A stretch of DNA of 64,000 bases from Phycisphaerales bacterium (GTDB taxonomy: Bacteria; Planctomycetota; Phycisphaerae; Phycisphaerales; UBA1924): positions 868,001-932,000 of the forward strand of contig JASBRY010000009.1 in assembly GCA_030149165.1 (NCBI GenBank), in the 5' to 3' direction. The translations under genes were made by a program, and so were the position numbers. This document shows positions 8,875-18,635 of the stretch, piece by piece. Within the stretch, counting starts at the first letter, position 1. Each line of letters begins with the position of its first letter. The notes beneath the pieces were generated by a model, which saw only the letters and a list, made by a program, of their open reading frames with translations, searched no databases and was not told the origin of the DNA.

Positions 8875-10296
8875 ATGCTCGGACGGGTTTTTAAGGCGTA
8901 TGACATTCGTGGGACGTATCCGGATCTGCTGACGGATCGGATGGGTTGGCAGATCGGGTGTGGGTCGGCTCGGTTCTTGCTCGAGGATGCAGAGAACGAC
9001 GGCGAGTCGACTCCGATGATGCGCAATGTGGTCATTGGGCGTGATATGCGCAAGTCGTCTCCGACGCTTCGTGAGGAGCTGGTGCGTGGGTTGACGTGCT
9101 ATGACGCGAGCGTGATCGATCTGGGGTTGATTGATACGCCGATGATGTACTTCGCGATTAACTACCTGGATGCTTCGGGCGGTGTGGTGATCACGGCGTC
9201 ACACAATCCTCCTCAGTACAACGGGTTCAAGATTTCCAAGCGCAAGGCGAAGCCGGTCGGTGAGCAGACGGGATTGGATCTGGTTCGCAAGTACGCGGCG
9301 ATGGTTGATAAGAACGCGGAACCGAATCCAAGCGCGATTGTTGAGGAGCGGGACCTGTGGGGGCCTTACTCGAAGCATGTGCTCAAGTTCCTCGATCTGG
9401 GTGAGCACAGCGCGGACAATCCGATGAAGATCGTGGTCGATGCGTCCAACGGCATGGCGGGGATGATGTGTCCGAAGGTCTTCGGGAAGAACGGCGAGAA
9501 CGTTGAGGGTCTCGAGATCATCGAGATGAACTTTGACATCGAGTCGGGTGAGATGGCGCATGAGCCTAACCCATTGGTTGCGTCGAATCTTGAGCAGCTT
9601 CAGGCGGCGGTGATCGAGCAGGGGGCGGATCTGGGACTGTGCTTTGATGGGGATGCGGATCGGTGTGTCGCGGTTGATGAGAAGGGGCAGATTGTGCCTT
9701 GCGATCAGATGACGGCGCTGCTGGCTTCGTTCTTCCTGGAGCAGGAACCCGGCGCTTCGATCGTGTACGACCTGCGCTCGACCAAGGCGGTTGAGGAGGA
9801 GATCCTCAAGCACGGCGGGAAACCACTCCGCGGACGCGTGGGGCATGTGTTCATGAAGGCGCTGCTCGCGGAGAACAAGGCGATCTTTGGTGGCGAGCTT
9901 TCGGGGCACTTCTACTTCCGCAAGAACTTTAATGCGGACAGCGGCGCGATCGCGATGTGTACTTTCCTTTCGGTGCTCGCGAACAGTGATAAGAAGATGA
10001 GCGAGCTGATCAAGCCGATGGCGCGGTACAAGCAGTCGGGTGAGATCAACTTCGAGAACGAGGAGTCGCAGGAAGCGATCGAATCGGTCATGGAGTATTA
10101 CGCGGAGAAGTGCGAGATCGACGAGCTTGATGGGATCACGGTCGATTGCTTCGAGGATGAGGGCTGGTGGATGAATATCCGCATGTCCAACACGGAACCA
10201 CTGCTGCGTCTCAATGCCGAGGCGAAGGATCAGGAGACGCTTGATCGGATTCTCGCGGAGGTTTCACCGATGCTTGGGCATCGCGTGGCGCACTGA
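8875..10296 (+). CDS. manB: Phosphomannomutase/phosphoglucomutase
   Basis: Alpha-D-phosphohexomutase that interconverts hexose-1- and hexose-6-phosphates, supplying sugar nucleotides for polysaccharide and envelope synthesis. All family motifs are visible: FKAYDIRGTYP at the N-terminus, the phosphoserine loop TASHNP at 108-113, the metal-binding loop DGDADR at 258-263, a sugar-binding GGELSGH segment near 341, and the phosphate-binding MSNTEPLLRLN near the C-terminus. Length 473 is typical. Preceded by its own predicted promoter. Whether mannose or glucose phosphates are preferred cannot be read from sequence; bifunctional enzymes are common in this group. Confidence 0.92.
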   Translation: MLGRVFKAYDIRGTYPDLLTDRMGWQIGCGSARFLLEDAENDGESTPMMRNVVIGRDMRKSSPTLREELVRGLTCYDASVIDLGLIDTPMMYFAINYLDASGGVVITASHNPPQYNGFKISKRKAKPVGEQTGLDLVRKYAAMVDKNAEPNPSAIVEERDLWGPYSKHVLKFLDLGEHSADNPMKIVVDASNGMAGMMCPKVFGKNGENVEGLEIIEMNFDIESGEMAHEPNPLVASNLEQLQAAVIEQGADLGLCFDGDADRCVAVDEKGQIVPCDQMTALLASFFLEQEPGASIVYDLRSTKAVEEEILKHGGKPLRGRVGHVFMKALLAENKAIFGGELSGHFYFRKNFNADSGAIAMCTFLSVLANSDKKMSELIKPMARYKQSGEINFENEESQEAIESVMEYYAEKCEIDELDGITVDCFEDEGWWMNIRMSNTEPLLRLNAEAKDQETLDRILAEVSPMLGHRVAH

Positions 10297-10356
10297 TTGG
10301 CCTGCAGACGGCAAGTTGATGGTCAGATTGGCGAAAAAACGCCGATATGATCGTGT

Positions 10357-11949
10357 ATGAACCTATCCCAGTTCTTTGAGCATTGGTCGATTGTTGAGAA
10401 TCCTTTCCGAGGGGAGGAGGCTCGGCATGATTCGATCTTTGCGCGGATGGGGATTTCGAGCAGTGTGACGCGTCCTGTGCGGAGTGAGCCAGCGCCTGGG
10501 GAGGTGGAACTGACGAGGCAGGGGACCTCGAATACGCACTCGGACTTTGAGAAGATTCTGGGGGAGCTGCATCAGCCTTCGACTTCGATTGTGTTTGGGG
10601 AGAAGGGCGCGGGGAAGACGGCGATCCGTCTGCAGATCGCGGGACGCATCGGGAGACACAACGAGGACTTCCCTGATAACAAGGTGTTCATGATTCCGTA
10701 CGACGATCTGAACGCGATGCTGGATCACTATGCGGAGCGTGGGGGGAAGAAGGACAATCCGTTTTCGGGAGTGCGGCTGGTGGATCACATGGACGCGATG
10801 ATCTCGATCGGGGTGGGGCGGGTGCTCAACGCGATCCTCCCTGGTCCGACGGAACCACCTGCGGCGAATCTTGGGGAGAACGCGGGAAAGCAGGCGCGGA
10901 AGATGCCGGCGCTTATTCGGCGGGATTTGCTCTTGTTGCAATCGGTGTATGACACGAATGATCCGAGTGGGGCGCGGACGGCGCGGCTTCGGCAGCTCTT
11001 GAAGATGCCGGGCGGTGGGCACGGGGCGCTGACGGTCATCGGGATGTGGCTCGGGTGGATCCCGGCGGTGGCGTTGTTTGTGTGGTTGCAGTTCTATTCG
11101 GGATGGGACACGAGCGGGATTCTCTTTGGTGCTACTCAGGTTGGATCTGGTGTTTTGCTGCTGTTGTGGTTGTTGCTGCTTGGTAAGGCGCTGGTGCTGG
11201 ATCGGCTCGTGATCAATCGGATCGCGAGCAAGGTGCACAAGCAGCTTCGGATGGTGCCGCGTCCGGCGAGCGGGTTCTTGGGATCGCTGCGGCGGATGCC
11301 TGGGAGTGTGCTGGGATCGGGAGAGCTTCCGACGACGGATAGTGATGAGCAGCGGTACGCAATGTTCGGACGCTTAAGAAGAGTGATCGCGGAGTTTGGG
11401 TATACGGGGATCATGGTGGTGATTGATCGTGTGGATGAACCCACGCTGATCAATGGGGACAGCGATCGGATGCGGTCGCTGATCTGGCCGATGCTCAACA
11501 ACAAATTTTTGCAGCTTGATGGGGTGGGGCTCAAGATGCTGCTCCCGATCGAGCTCCGTCATGCGTTGTTCAAGGAATCGAGCGCATTCTTCCAGGAGGC
11601 GCGTCTGGACAAGCAGAACATGATCGAACGGCTCGCGTGGACTGGGGCGATGCTGTACGACTTGTGCAATGCTCGGTTGGCGGTTTGTCGGCCGGCGACT
11701 TCTCCGCCGCTGGCGCTGGTGGACTTGTTTACAGAGGATGTGACGCGTCAGGATGTGGTGGAGGCGCTGGGGGCGATGCAGCAGCCACGCGATGCGTTTA
11801 AGTTTATGTATAGATGTCTCAACGAGCACTGCGCGAGCGTGACGGCGGATGAGGGTTCGTGGCGCATCCCGCGGCATGTGCTCGATCAGGTGCGGCGTGA
11901 TGAGAGCGAGCGGGTGATGCAGCTACAGCGCGGGATTCGGCCGGCGTAG
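10357..11949 (+). CDS. Membrane-integrated P-loop NTPase (ExeA/KAP-like)
   Basis: 530-residue ATPase of uncertain family. The N-terminus (MNLSQFFEHWSIVENPFRG) resembles the 'ENPF' start of ExeA/GspA-type ATPases. Walker A is GEKGAGKTA at 81-89; Walker B is VVIDRVDE with Asp357 and acidic residues at 360-361. Between them, about residues 225-285, lie two strong hydrophobic segments separated by a short Gly/Ser/Thr loop. A membrane insertion between Walker A and B is the layout of KAP-family NTPases. A TATGAT lies only 5 bp before the ATG, without a good -35 element. No neighbouring gene points to a partner; role unknown. Similar P-loop proteins occur in many planctomycetes as far as I recall. 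Confidence 0.72.
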   Translation: MNLSQFFEHWSIVENPFRGEEARHDSIFARMGISSSVTRPVRSEPAPGEVELTRQGTSNTHSDFEKILGELHQPSTSIVFGEKGAGKTAIRLQIAGRIGRHNEDFPDNKVFMIPYDDLNAMLDHYAERGGKKDNPFSGVRLVDHMDAMISIGVGRVLNAILPGPTEPPAANLGENAGKQARKMPALIRRDLLLLQSVYDTNDPSGARTARLRQLLKMPGGGHGALTVIGMWLGWIPAVALFVWLQFYSGWDTSGILFGATQVGSGVLLLLWLLLLGKALVLDRLVINRIASKVHKQLRMVPRPASGFLGSLRRMPGSVLGSGELPTTDSDEQRYAMFGRLRRVIAEFGYTGIMVVIDRVDEPTLINGDSDRMRSLIWPMLNNKFLQLDGVGLKMLLPIELRHALFKESSAFFQEARLDKQNMIERLAWTGAMLYDLCNARLAVCRPATSPPLALVDLFTEDVTRQDVVEALGAMQQPRDAFKFMYRCLNEHCASVTADEGSWRIPRHVLDQVRRDESERVMQLQRGIRPA

Positions 11950-11952
11950 ATA

Positions 11953-12480
11953 CTAAAAGATTCTTGGATACTTCGTACCACACTCTGGGCATTTGAGTGG
12001 TCCAGTTTCCAGTCTGTGTTTGAGATACAGAACTGTGCCAACTGATTCATGGCCTTCAAGACTATATTCGCAGTTTCTACACTTATTTGAACGTGTGCGG
12101 GCTTCTTTCTTCAATCTTCGGTTGGAGATTAGAATCAGGCCAAAAAACATAATGAACAGCAGTCCGATGAACTCAATCTTTGCTGTACCGTTTCCTCGGA
12201 TTGTGAAGCCGACTAGATCTACCAACAGGTAGACTATGAACAATGATGTCGTGAAGTATGCTGCAAGGATTAGCTTCGTGCTCAGCGGTATGTTTTCGTA
12301 TTCAGGTGTAGGTTTGAAATAGTTTGGCTTAGAAGGATCTCTGCTGCTTAAGAGATAGTTGAAGTACTCCCATGCACCTGGTAGATAACCGTATGACTTG
12401 ATGGTCATTCGAATCACACGATCACGATCCAGTGAAGATACTTTTGAATCATCGCTGAGGGTGTAAGATTTCGTATTCAT
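11953..12480 (-). CDS. Zinc-ribbon membrane protein, hypothetical
   Basis: 175 residues, AT-richer than its neighbours. A polar N-terminal third is followed by two hydrophobic segments (about 68-92 and 102-120) and a cytoplasmic-looking tail with two cysteine pairs, CRNC...CPEC, forming a probable zinc ribbon (about 133-168). Such TM plus zinc-ribbon proteins are frequent orphans in planctomycetes. Its ATG overlaps the stop of the uvrD gene upstream by ATGA, so it should be translated from the same message. No function can be assigned. Confidence 0.75.
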   Translation of the reverse strand: MNTKSYTLSDDSKVSSLDRDRVIRMTIKSYGYLPGAWEYFNYLLSSRDPSKPNYFKPTPEYENIPLSTKLILAAYFTTSLFIVYLLVDLVGFTIRGNGTAKIEFIGLLFIMFFGLILISNRRLKKEARTRSNKCRNCEYSLEGHESVGTVLYLKHRLETGPLKCPECGTKYPRIF

Positions 12481-15068
12481 CGGATTCTTTTAAGGCGTGC
12501 GTATTCGAGGACGAGGGTCTTTCGTCCGACGGCTTTGAACTCGATGATGACGCGTGCGTTCTGGCCTGGGGTGGTTTTCATGACCACGCCTTCTCCGAAC
12601 TGGGGGTGGGAGACGGTGCATCCGACGGGGAACTGGTTGGTGTCGGCGCCTGATGAGGAGCGCGACGCGGCGGGGTTGATGCTCGGGCGCGGTGGGGCTT
12701 TGCGGCTCGGGTTGACGCGCGGCTGGACATTGGCGAGGCGTTTCTCTCGTGCGTCGTTGATTGCCTGGTGGTCTGGTTTGAACTGGGCGAAGGAGCCGGC
12801 GCGGAAGCGGTTGGAGGGTTTGTTGGTGAACGCGTCGTCGTACTCACCCATGCTGTCCATACCCCCCCCTCCAAAGTCGGCGTCGGCTTGGTCGGAGAAG
12901 ATGATGTTGTCGGAGCCGATCTCTTCGAGGAATCGGGATTTGATGGTGCGTTCGGTGATGCCTCGGACGGTTCTTCGTGCGGCGTTTGTAATGTGGAGGT
13001 GTTTCATCGAGCGCGTGATCCCGACGAAGGCGAGTCTTCGTTCTTCTTCGAGCTCGGCGATGGATTCATGGGCGCGGGAGTGGGGGAGGGTGCCTTCTTC
13101 GAGGGCGATCATCGCGACAGCGGGGAACTCGAGTCCCTTGCTCGCGTGGAGAGTCATGAGGGTGACGGCGCCCGATTCGTTGTCCACGGCGTCGGCATCG
13201 GCGATGAGGGCGATGGATTCCAGGTATGCTCGGACGAGGGCGAGGAGCGGCGGGACGGTCCCGACATTCCCGGCTTGCGCTTGCTCGGTGTCGGTGAAGG
13301 ACGCGGGGTCGTCGGCGGGGTCGTACTCACGCTCGAAGTCGCGCGCGGAGGTGATGAGCTCGTTGAGGTTGTCGAGGCGTTCCTCGTCGGACTCAGCGCC
13401 GGATGCTTTGGCTTGCTTGGTGTAGTGCGCTTCGAGGGTGGATTCGGTGATGATGCGCTCGACGAGGTCAGCGAGGGAGGTGGAGACGGATGCGCCCATG
13501 AATGAGCCTTCTCCGGTCCAGTCGTTGACCATTTCGGTGAATTTTTTGATCGCGTTGAGGGCGCGGTCGTTGAGTCCGAGTTCATGGGCGCGGTTGAGTC
13601 CTTCCCACAGCGTGATCCCGGCTCGGGCGCACGCGCCCTGGATCGTGTCGAGGGTGGTCTTTCCGATGCCTCTGGACGGGGTGTTGACGACACGCAGGAG
13701 CGAGACGGGGTCGGAGGGGTTGGCGACGACGCGGAGGTAGGCGATTGCGTTTTTGATTTCTTCGCGCTCGAAGAACGCGGTGCCGCGTGCGATTTTGTAG
13801 GGGATGGAGGACTGGCGCATCGCGTCTTCGAGGACGCGGGAGAGGGCGTTGGTGCGGTAGAAGACCGCCATGTCTTTCCAGGCGATGTTGTGGTCTTCGT
13901 TGAGCTGTCGGAACCAGTCGGCGACGAGCTCGGCTTCGTGTCGTTCGTCGTTGGTGGTGACGACGGTGATGGGTTCGCCGCCGGGTTTGGAGGTGAAGAG
14001 GGGTTTGTCTTTGCGTTTGGTGTTGTGCTTGATGAGTGTGTCGGCGGCTTTGAGGATCGGGTCGGTTGATCGGAAGTTTTCTCCGAGCATAATGACCTTG
14101 GCGCCTGGGAAGTTTTCTTCGAAGTCGAGGATGTTGGTGATGTCGGCGCCGCGCCAGCCGTAGATCGCTTGGTCGGGGTCTCCGACGACGCAGATATTCG
14201 GTTGATCAGGTTCGTCTTCCATTCCCGGGAGCGGCGGGGGAGCGGAGGCGAGGAGCGAGGCGATCTTGAACTGGACGGAGTTGGTGTCCTGGTATTCGTC
14301 GATGAGGAGGTAGCGCCAGCGGCTGTTGAGTTCTTGCTTGATGTCCTCGTGGGTCTCGAGCATTTTGGCGGTGTAGAGGAGGAGGTCGTCGAAATCGATC
14401 GCGCCGGCGCCGCGGAGGGTTTGCTCGTAGGCGAGGTAGATCTTGGCGACTTGCTTCGAGTAGTAGTCGAACGCGTTGGCTTCGTATTTCTTCGCGTCCA
14501 TCATCTCGTTCTTGGCGTTGGAGATGGTGGAGAGGACGGAGCGCGGCGGCCAGTTGCTGGCTTGGAGGTTCATCGCTTTGAGGACGCGTTTCATCGCGGC
14601 CATCTGGTCGGCGCTGTCGTAGATGGTGTAGTCGGGTTTGAGTCCGGGCATCTCGGCGCGTTCTGCGTAGCGGCGGAGTAGGCGGGCGCAGAGGGAGTGG
14701 AATGTGGTGATGGTGAGTCCACGGAGTCTGGGGTCGCGCGGGGCGTCTTCGTCGAGGGCGTTTGGGCCTGCGATCTGGAGGGCGACGCGTTCGCGCATTT
14801 CTCCCGCGGCTTTGTTGGTGAAGGTCAGCGCGAGGATCGACCAAGGCGGGGTGTTGTTGGCGACGAGGTGAGCGATTCTTCGCGTGATGACGCGGGTTTT
14901 GCCTGATCCCGCTGCGGCGAGGATCAGGAGTGGTCCCTCGGTGTGGAGGACGGCTTCACGCTGGGGTTCGGTGAGTCCATCGAGGACGCCTTGTCCGGGT
15001 GTGTCGGGCGCGTCGTCGGGGTCGGGCATGAAGTCCGGGATGTCGTCGATGGGAATCTCAGCAGGCAT
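12477..15068 (-). CDS. uvrD: ATP-dependent DNA helicase UvrD/PcrA
   Basis: Superfamily 1A 3'-5' helicase for nucleotide excision and mismatch repair and for removing stalled complexes. The Q-motif (LTEPQREAVLHTEGPLLIL) precedes Walker A AAAGSGKT at 51-58; motif II is DEYQDTN, motif III GDPDQAIYGWRGAD, motif V TLHASKGLEFPAV, and motif VI FVGITRSMKHLHI. The C-terminus carries the Tudor-like PcrA/UvrD end (VSHPQFGEGVVMKTTPGQNARVIIEF region), which in relatives contacts RNA polymerase. 863 residues is slightly long, because of an acidic Pro/Asp-rich N-terminal leader of about 30 residues and a disordered linker near 780-810. First gene of a two-gene unit with the zinc-ribbon membrane protein. Confidence 0.95.
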   Translation of the reverse strand: MPAEIPIDDIPDFMPDPDDAPDTPGQGVLDGLTEPQREAVLHTEGPLLILAAAGSGKTRVITRRIAHLVANNTPPWSILALTFTNKAAGEMRERVALQIAGPNALDEDAPRDPRLRGLTITTFHSLCARLLRRYAERAEMPGLKPDYTIYDSADQMAAMKRVLKAMNLQASNWPPRSVLSTISNAKNEMMDAKKYEANAFDYYSKQVAKIYLAYEQTLRGAGAIDFDDLLLYTAKMLETHEDIKQELNSRWRYLLIDEYQDTNSVQFKIASLLASAPPPLPGMEDEPDQPNICVVGDPDQAIYGWRGADITNILDFEENFPGAKVIMLGENFRSTDPILKAADTLIKHNTKRKDKPLFTSKPGGEPITVVTTNDERHEAELVADWFRQLNEDHNIAWKDMAVFYRTNALSRVLEDAMRQSSIPYKIARGTAFFEREEIKNAIAYLRVVANPSDPVSLLRVVNTPSRGIGKTTLDTIQGACARAGITLWEGLNRAHELGLNDRALNAIKKFTEMVNDWTGEGSFMGASVSTSLADLVERIITESTLEAHYTKQAKASGAESDEERLDNLNELITSARDFEREYDPADDPASFTDTEQAQAGNVGTVPPLLALVRAYLESIALIADADAVDNESGAVTLMTLHASKGLEFPAVAMIALEEGTLPHSRAHESIAELEEERRLAFVGITRSMKHLHITNAARRTVRGITERTIKSRFLEEIGSDNIIFSDQADADFGGGGMDSMGEYDDAFTNKPSNRFRAGSFAQFKPDHQAINDAREKRLANVQPRVNPSRKAPPRPSINPAASRSSSGADTNQFPVGCTVSHPQFGEGVVMKTTPGQNARVIIEFKAVGRKTLVLEYARLKRIR

Positions 15069-15140
15069 CTGTGAAGCGTAGGTTGGCGCTTCAGATTCGT
15101 GGTGATGTGCGTTGAGGAAACTCGACCTGAATCAGCGGCA

Positions 15141-16484
15141 TTATCCTGAACACGCGTCGGCGTAACTCGCAAGGAAACCACTGATATCGAGGAAGTTGAA
15201 TGAGCCGTCGTTGTTCCAGTCGAGCTGTGTGTCAAGGAATGCTGAGACATCGAGGAAGTTGAGATTTCCGTCTTGATTCAGATCGGGTCGGCAGTAGGGA
15301 TTCAGGATGTAGGCATGTCCCGAGACTGGGTTGGTAGTCAGAAGGTTTTCAGCGCCGGCGACGATGGTTTCGCCGTCGATGGCGAGTTTGTTGCCAATTG
15401 TGCTGCCTGCTACAAGTTCAGGTGGGAGCACTGTGTCGATGAGTTCATATGTCGATGCATCGAACACATAAACGACTCCTGAGTCTGGAGCGCTTCCCGT
15501 TTCGCGGCTCGCGCCCACAGCGATGACGCCATTTCCTATTGCTACGGAACTTCCGAAAAATCCATCGGTTGTAGGGTTGGGGCTTCCGAGGCGCATCAGT
15601 TGATTTCCATTTGTGGCGTCAAACACATAGACGGCACCAGCGGAGTCGCCGAAGGCGTCATCGGATCTTGCGCCGATGACGACGATGTTCCCATCGATAT
15701 CGACATCCCATCCGAACTGTGATGCGGGGTCTGGTGTGTTTGCGATCAAGAGCTCTGTAGGGAGTCCGGTCGCGACGCTGTAGACATAGGCTTCACCTGG
15801 GAACGGGGTCGTTGGTGATGAGTCTCCGGGCGCGCCGACAACGAAGTATGATTCGTTGATTGCGAGGGACGATCCGAAGCGGATATCACCTCTGAGTGGC
15901 GAGGGGGTGATCTTGAGGAGCTGTTTCATCGTAGAGTTGAGGAATGCATAGACCGCTCCACGGCTTCCATCGCTGTTGGATGTATTGGGAGCACTGATGA
16001 GTGAGATCACGCTGTTGATAGCAACTGATTCTCCAAACCAATCATTGTTTGCGGCATCCGAGGGTCCGACAAAGCGTGTTTGGGCGCCGGTCGAAGCGTT
16101 GAAGAAGTACGCAGCACCGGAGTTGGTTGGTCCGAAGTTGTGATACTGTGCGCCGACGAGGATGATGTTGCCATGGATCGCGACTGAGGCACCGAACTCA
16201 TCGGCGGGAGTGATGTTTGAACCTTCGAGTTGACGGATGAACGCGCCGGTGTTGGCGTTGTAGACATAGGCGAGTCCGCCGTTGATTGAAGCGGTGTCGT
16301 CAAGGCGGGCTCCGACTAATACAAGTCCACTGCCGATGTCAACGGAAGCGCCGAAGCGGTCGAAGTTTGTTGGGTTGGTGCTCGAAAGTTCTTGGCTGGA
16401 GTAGACAATCTGTGATTGGGCGTTGTGTGCGAAGAACGCGAGTGAGATTGTGGTGATCGCTTTGATGGTATTGGAAAAATTCAT
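15141..16484 (-). CDS. Secreted FG-GAP repeat protein with C-terminal GC-type dockerin
   Basis: 447 residues. A signal peptide (hydrophobic stretch to about residue 24) is followed by about seven FG-GAP/integrin-like beta-propeller repeats, each with a phrase such as FGASVAI.G..I.VGA, then a C-terminal domain starting CRPDLNQDG and ending in Cys-Ser-Gly, with two EF-hand-like D-x-N-x-D-G-x-x-N-F-L-D repeats. This matches the dockerin-like 'GC-type' end found on many exported proteins of Phycisphaerae; it begins and ends with Cys. The propeller probably makes extracellular contacts and the repeats may bind calcium. The number of repeats was read by eye. Confidence 0.85.
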   Translation of the reverse strand: MNFSNTIKAITTISLAFFAHNAQSQIVYSSQELSSTNPTNFDRFGASVDIGSGLVLVGARLDDTASINGGLAYVYNANTGAFIRQLEGSNITPADEFGASVAIHGNIILVGAQYHNFGPTNSGAAYFFNASTGAQTRFVGPSDAANNDWFGESVAINSVISLISAPNTSNSDGSRGAVYAFLNSTMKQLLKITPSPLRGDIRFGSSLAINESYFVVGAPGDSSPTTPFPGEAYVYSVATGLPTELLIANTPDPASQFGWDVDIDGNIVVIGARSDDAFGDSAGAVYVFDATNGNQLMRLGSPNPTTDGFFGSSVAIGNGVIAVGASRETGSAPDSGVVYVFDASTYELIDTVLPPELVAGSTIGNKLAIDGETIVAGAENLLTTNPVSGHAYILNPYCRPDLNQDGNLNFLDVSAFLDTQLDWNNDGSFNFLDISGFLASYADACSG

Positions 16485-16604
16485 GGGTTCCTCTCATCGA
16501 GATGCAGTAGTTACAGCTGGTACTCTATCGGACCTAGGTGAGGCATGCAAAGGAAAAATGGGCTTCAGATCGTCCAGCAGGCACAGTTTGAGAGGGAAGA
16601 TTGC

Positions 16605-18635
16605 TTATTTTGTAGCGCCGGTGCCCATCCCAGGTGGCATCATCGCGTGGGGGACATCCGCGGCTCGCGTCATCAGGATGATTCCTTCTGGGAGATCCTT
16701 GGCGACTTGCGAGATCACATCACCCTCGAGTCGGCGAGCGACATTTGATCGGCGTGATTTACCCATGATGAGTGTGTCGCAGCCGTAGGTAACGGTGTAG
16801 TCGAGGATCTCTTCGGGGATGGTGGTCGCGGTGACATAGATCGGTACGAAGGGGACTCCGGCTTCTTTGGCGAGCATCGCGGTGGTGCCGAGCGTTTCTT
16901 GTGCGGCGGTGTCGGTCTCGATGCGCGGGGCGCGGTCGGGTCCCATGTCCAGGACGCGGATCTGTCGGACGAAGATTGCCATGAGTGTTGCGTCGCGGCG
17001 CTTGGCGAGGTCGATCGCGTATTCGGATTGGTAGCGACCACGAGCGGCGAGCATGATCTTGGGTTTGCTTGGATTGATCTCGACTTTCTCGGAGAGGATC
17101 GACATCCATCCACCGCCGGGCGCTTCGATTGCCTTTCCGGTCGATGCGGGTTTGAGCGAGCGGATGGTGCGGATTCCGAGTGCCATCGCGACGAGTGTGC
17201 CGCTGAATGCGGTGGACACAGGTTGGGTGATCCCGATGGTGACGGTAATGGAGAGCAGGAAGAGTCCGAGCGCCCACATCGCGATGCGGACTGGGAGGGA
17301 GAGTTCGAGCTTGGTATTGATCGCGCTGGAGAGGACAGTGACGGTGATTGCGCCGGTAACTCCGAGCACATAAAGCGATGCGAGGACGGTGACATCCTGC
17401 TCGACCAGAATCACGGCGGCGGGGATGATGATCGAGATGATGAGACCGATGTACGGCACACCTGAGTAGTTGAGCCGTGTGAGCGATTGGGGGAGCTCTT
17501 TGTCCTGCGCCATCGCGTAGAACACGGAAACCATGGCCATGATCGCGGTGTTGGTGGCGCTAAGGAGCAAGAGTCCGAAGGTGATGCCTGCGATGTTTCC
17601 GAAGATTGTTCCGAAGCGCGGTCCGATGACATCGTTGGCTGTGTTCTCCGCGATCACGCGCATCGCAGCGTTGGTGTAGTTCCCGACTTGTCCACGATGG
17701 GCGGCGAGATCTTCGTACGCGTCGCGGGCGTTCGGTGAGAGAGATTCCACCTGTTCGTCGGTGAGGATGATTGGTCGCGAGGTGTCGTACTGGTCGTGGG
17801 TATCCGCCGGGAGGGTTTCGACAAAGCTCTGACGAGTCTCTGTCAGGCGCTGATCATCGGGGATGTGGATGTCTTGGAGTTGGGTCCCAGCGACGGTGAA
17901 AGTGAGACCGGCGAGGGCGAGTCCGAAGACGAGGTTGAGTCCGACGACCTCGATGGAGACGGGCCAAATGGTTTTTTTGGCTTCTTGCTCGACCGGTTTT
18001 TTCATCATGCCGGTCATATTCGCGACGGCTTCGACTCCGGCGAGCGCGAGACAGATCTTGGTGAAGTTGACCCACACATCTTGGGGTGGGCTGTTGCGGA
18101 TGTAGTCGAAGGAGATGGTCTCGATCCCACGAGCGAACGCGGGGATTGCGACGAGCGCCATGACGGCGGAGACTCCCAGCGCGACGAGAGCGATGAATAG
18201 GGCGAACTTTCCGGCACTTTCGGCGCCGAGCCAGTTCACGCCGCCGACAAGGATGATCGCGGTAACAGCGAGTGGTAGGACCAGATGGTGGGGGACATGG
18301 AAGTAGTGGAATGCTTCGATCGCGGAGATCGCGGCGGTCATGATATAGCCGGAGAGGAGAAGAGTTGATCCGATGACGGAGAGTGCGGGAGAGAGTTGGC
18401 GCGCGGCGGTGTAGACACCGCCGCCGTCAGGGAAGCAGCGGCAGATGTGGGTGTATGCCCACGACACGGCAAGCATGAGCAGACCGATCGCGGCGAGGTA
18501 GATGATCGAGGCGTGCGCGGTGTAAAGGAATGCGAGACCAAGGACATAGAGGCGTGAGGTGCCCCAGTCGCCGTAGAGCAGCGGACCTGCGTGGATCCAT
18601 CGGAGGTTGCGGGGTCGTGAGTCTGTGGTCAGCAT
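16605..18635 (-). CDS. APC-family amino acid permease with C-terminal universal stress domain
   Basis: 676 residues. The first ~480 carry about twelve membrane segments of the amino acid-polyamine-organocation superfamily, starting with the WIHAGPLLYGDWGTSR loop. A long hydrophilic insertion (about 260-325) lies between middle helices. After residue ~525 a soluble alpha/beta domain of the UspA type follows (PKIMLAARGRYQSEYAIDLA; later CDTLIMGKSRRSNVARRLEGDV, the nucleotide-loop region), likely cytoplasmic and regulatory. Substrate unknown. The promoter should be in the divergent gap shared with the kinase gene. Confidence 0.85.
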   Translation of the reverse strand: MLTTDSRPRNLRWIHAGPLLYGDWGTSRLYVLGLAFLYTAHASIIYLAAIGLLMLAVSWAYTHICRCFPDGGGVYTAARQLSPALSVIGSTLLLSGYIMTAAISAIEAFHYFHVPHHLVLPLAVTAIILVGGVNWLGAESAGKFALFIALVALGVSAVMALVAIPAFARGIETISFDYIRNSPPQDVWVNFTKICLALAGVEAVANMTGMMKKPVEQEAKKTIWPVSIEVVGLNLVFGLALAGLTFTVAGTQLQDIHIPDDQRLTETRQSFVETLPADTHDQYDTSRPIILTDEQVESLSPNARDAYEDLAAHRGQVGNYTNAAMRVIAENTANDVIGPRFGTIFGNIAGITFGLLLLSATNTAIMAMVSVFYAMAQDKELPQSLTRLNYSGVPYIGLIISIIIPAAVILVEQDVTVLASLYVLGVTGAITVTVLSSAINTKLELSLPVRIAMWALGLFLLSITVTIGITQPVSTAFSGTLVAMALGIRTIRSLKPASTGKAIEAPGGGWMSILSEKVEINPSKPKIMLAARGRYQSEYAIDLAKRRDATLMAIFVRQIRVLDMGPDRAPRIETDTAAQETLGTTAMLAKEAGVPFVPIYVTATTIPEEILDYTVTYGCDTLIMGKSRRSNVARRLEGDVISQVAKDLPEGIILMTRAADVPHAMMPPGMGTGATK

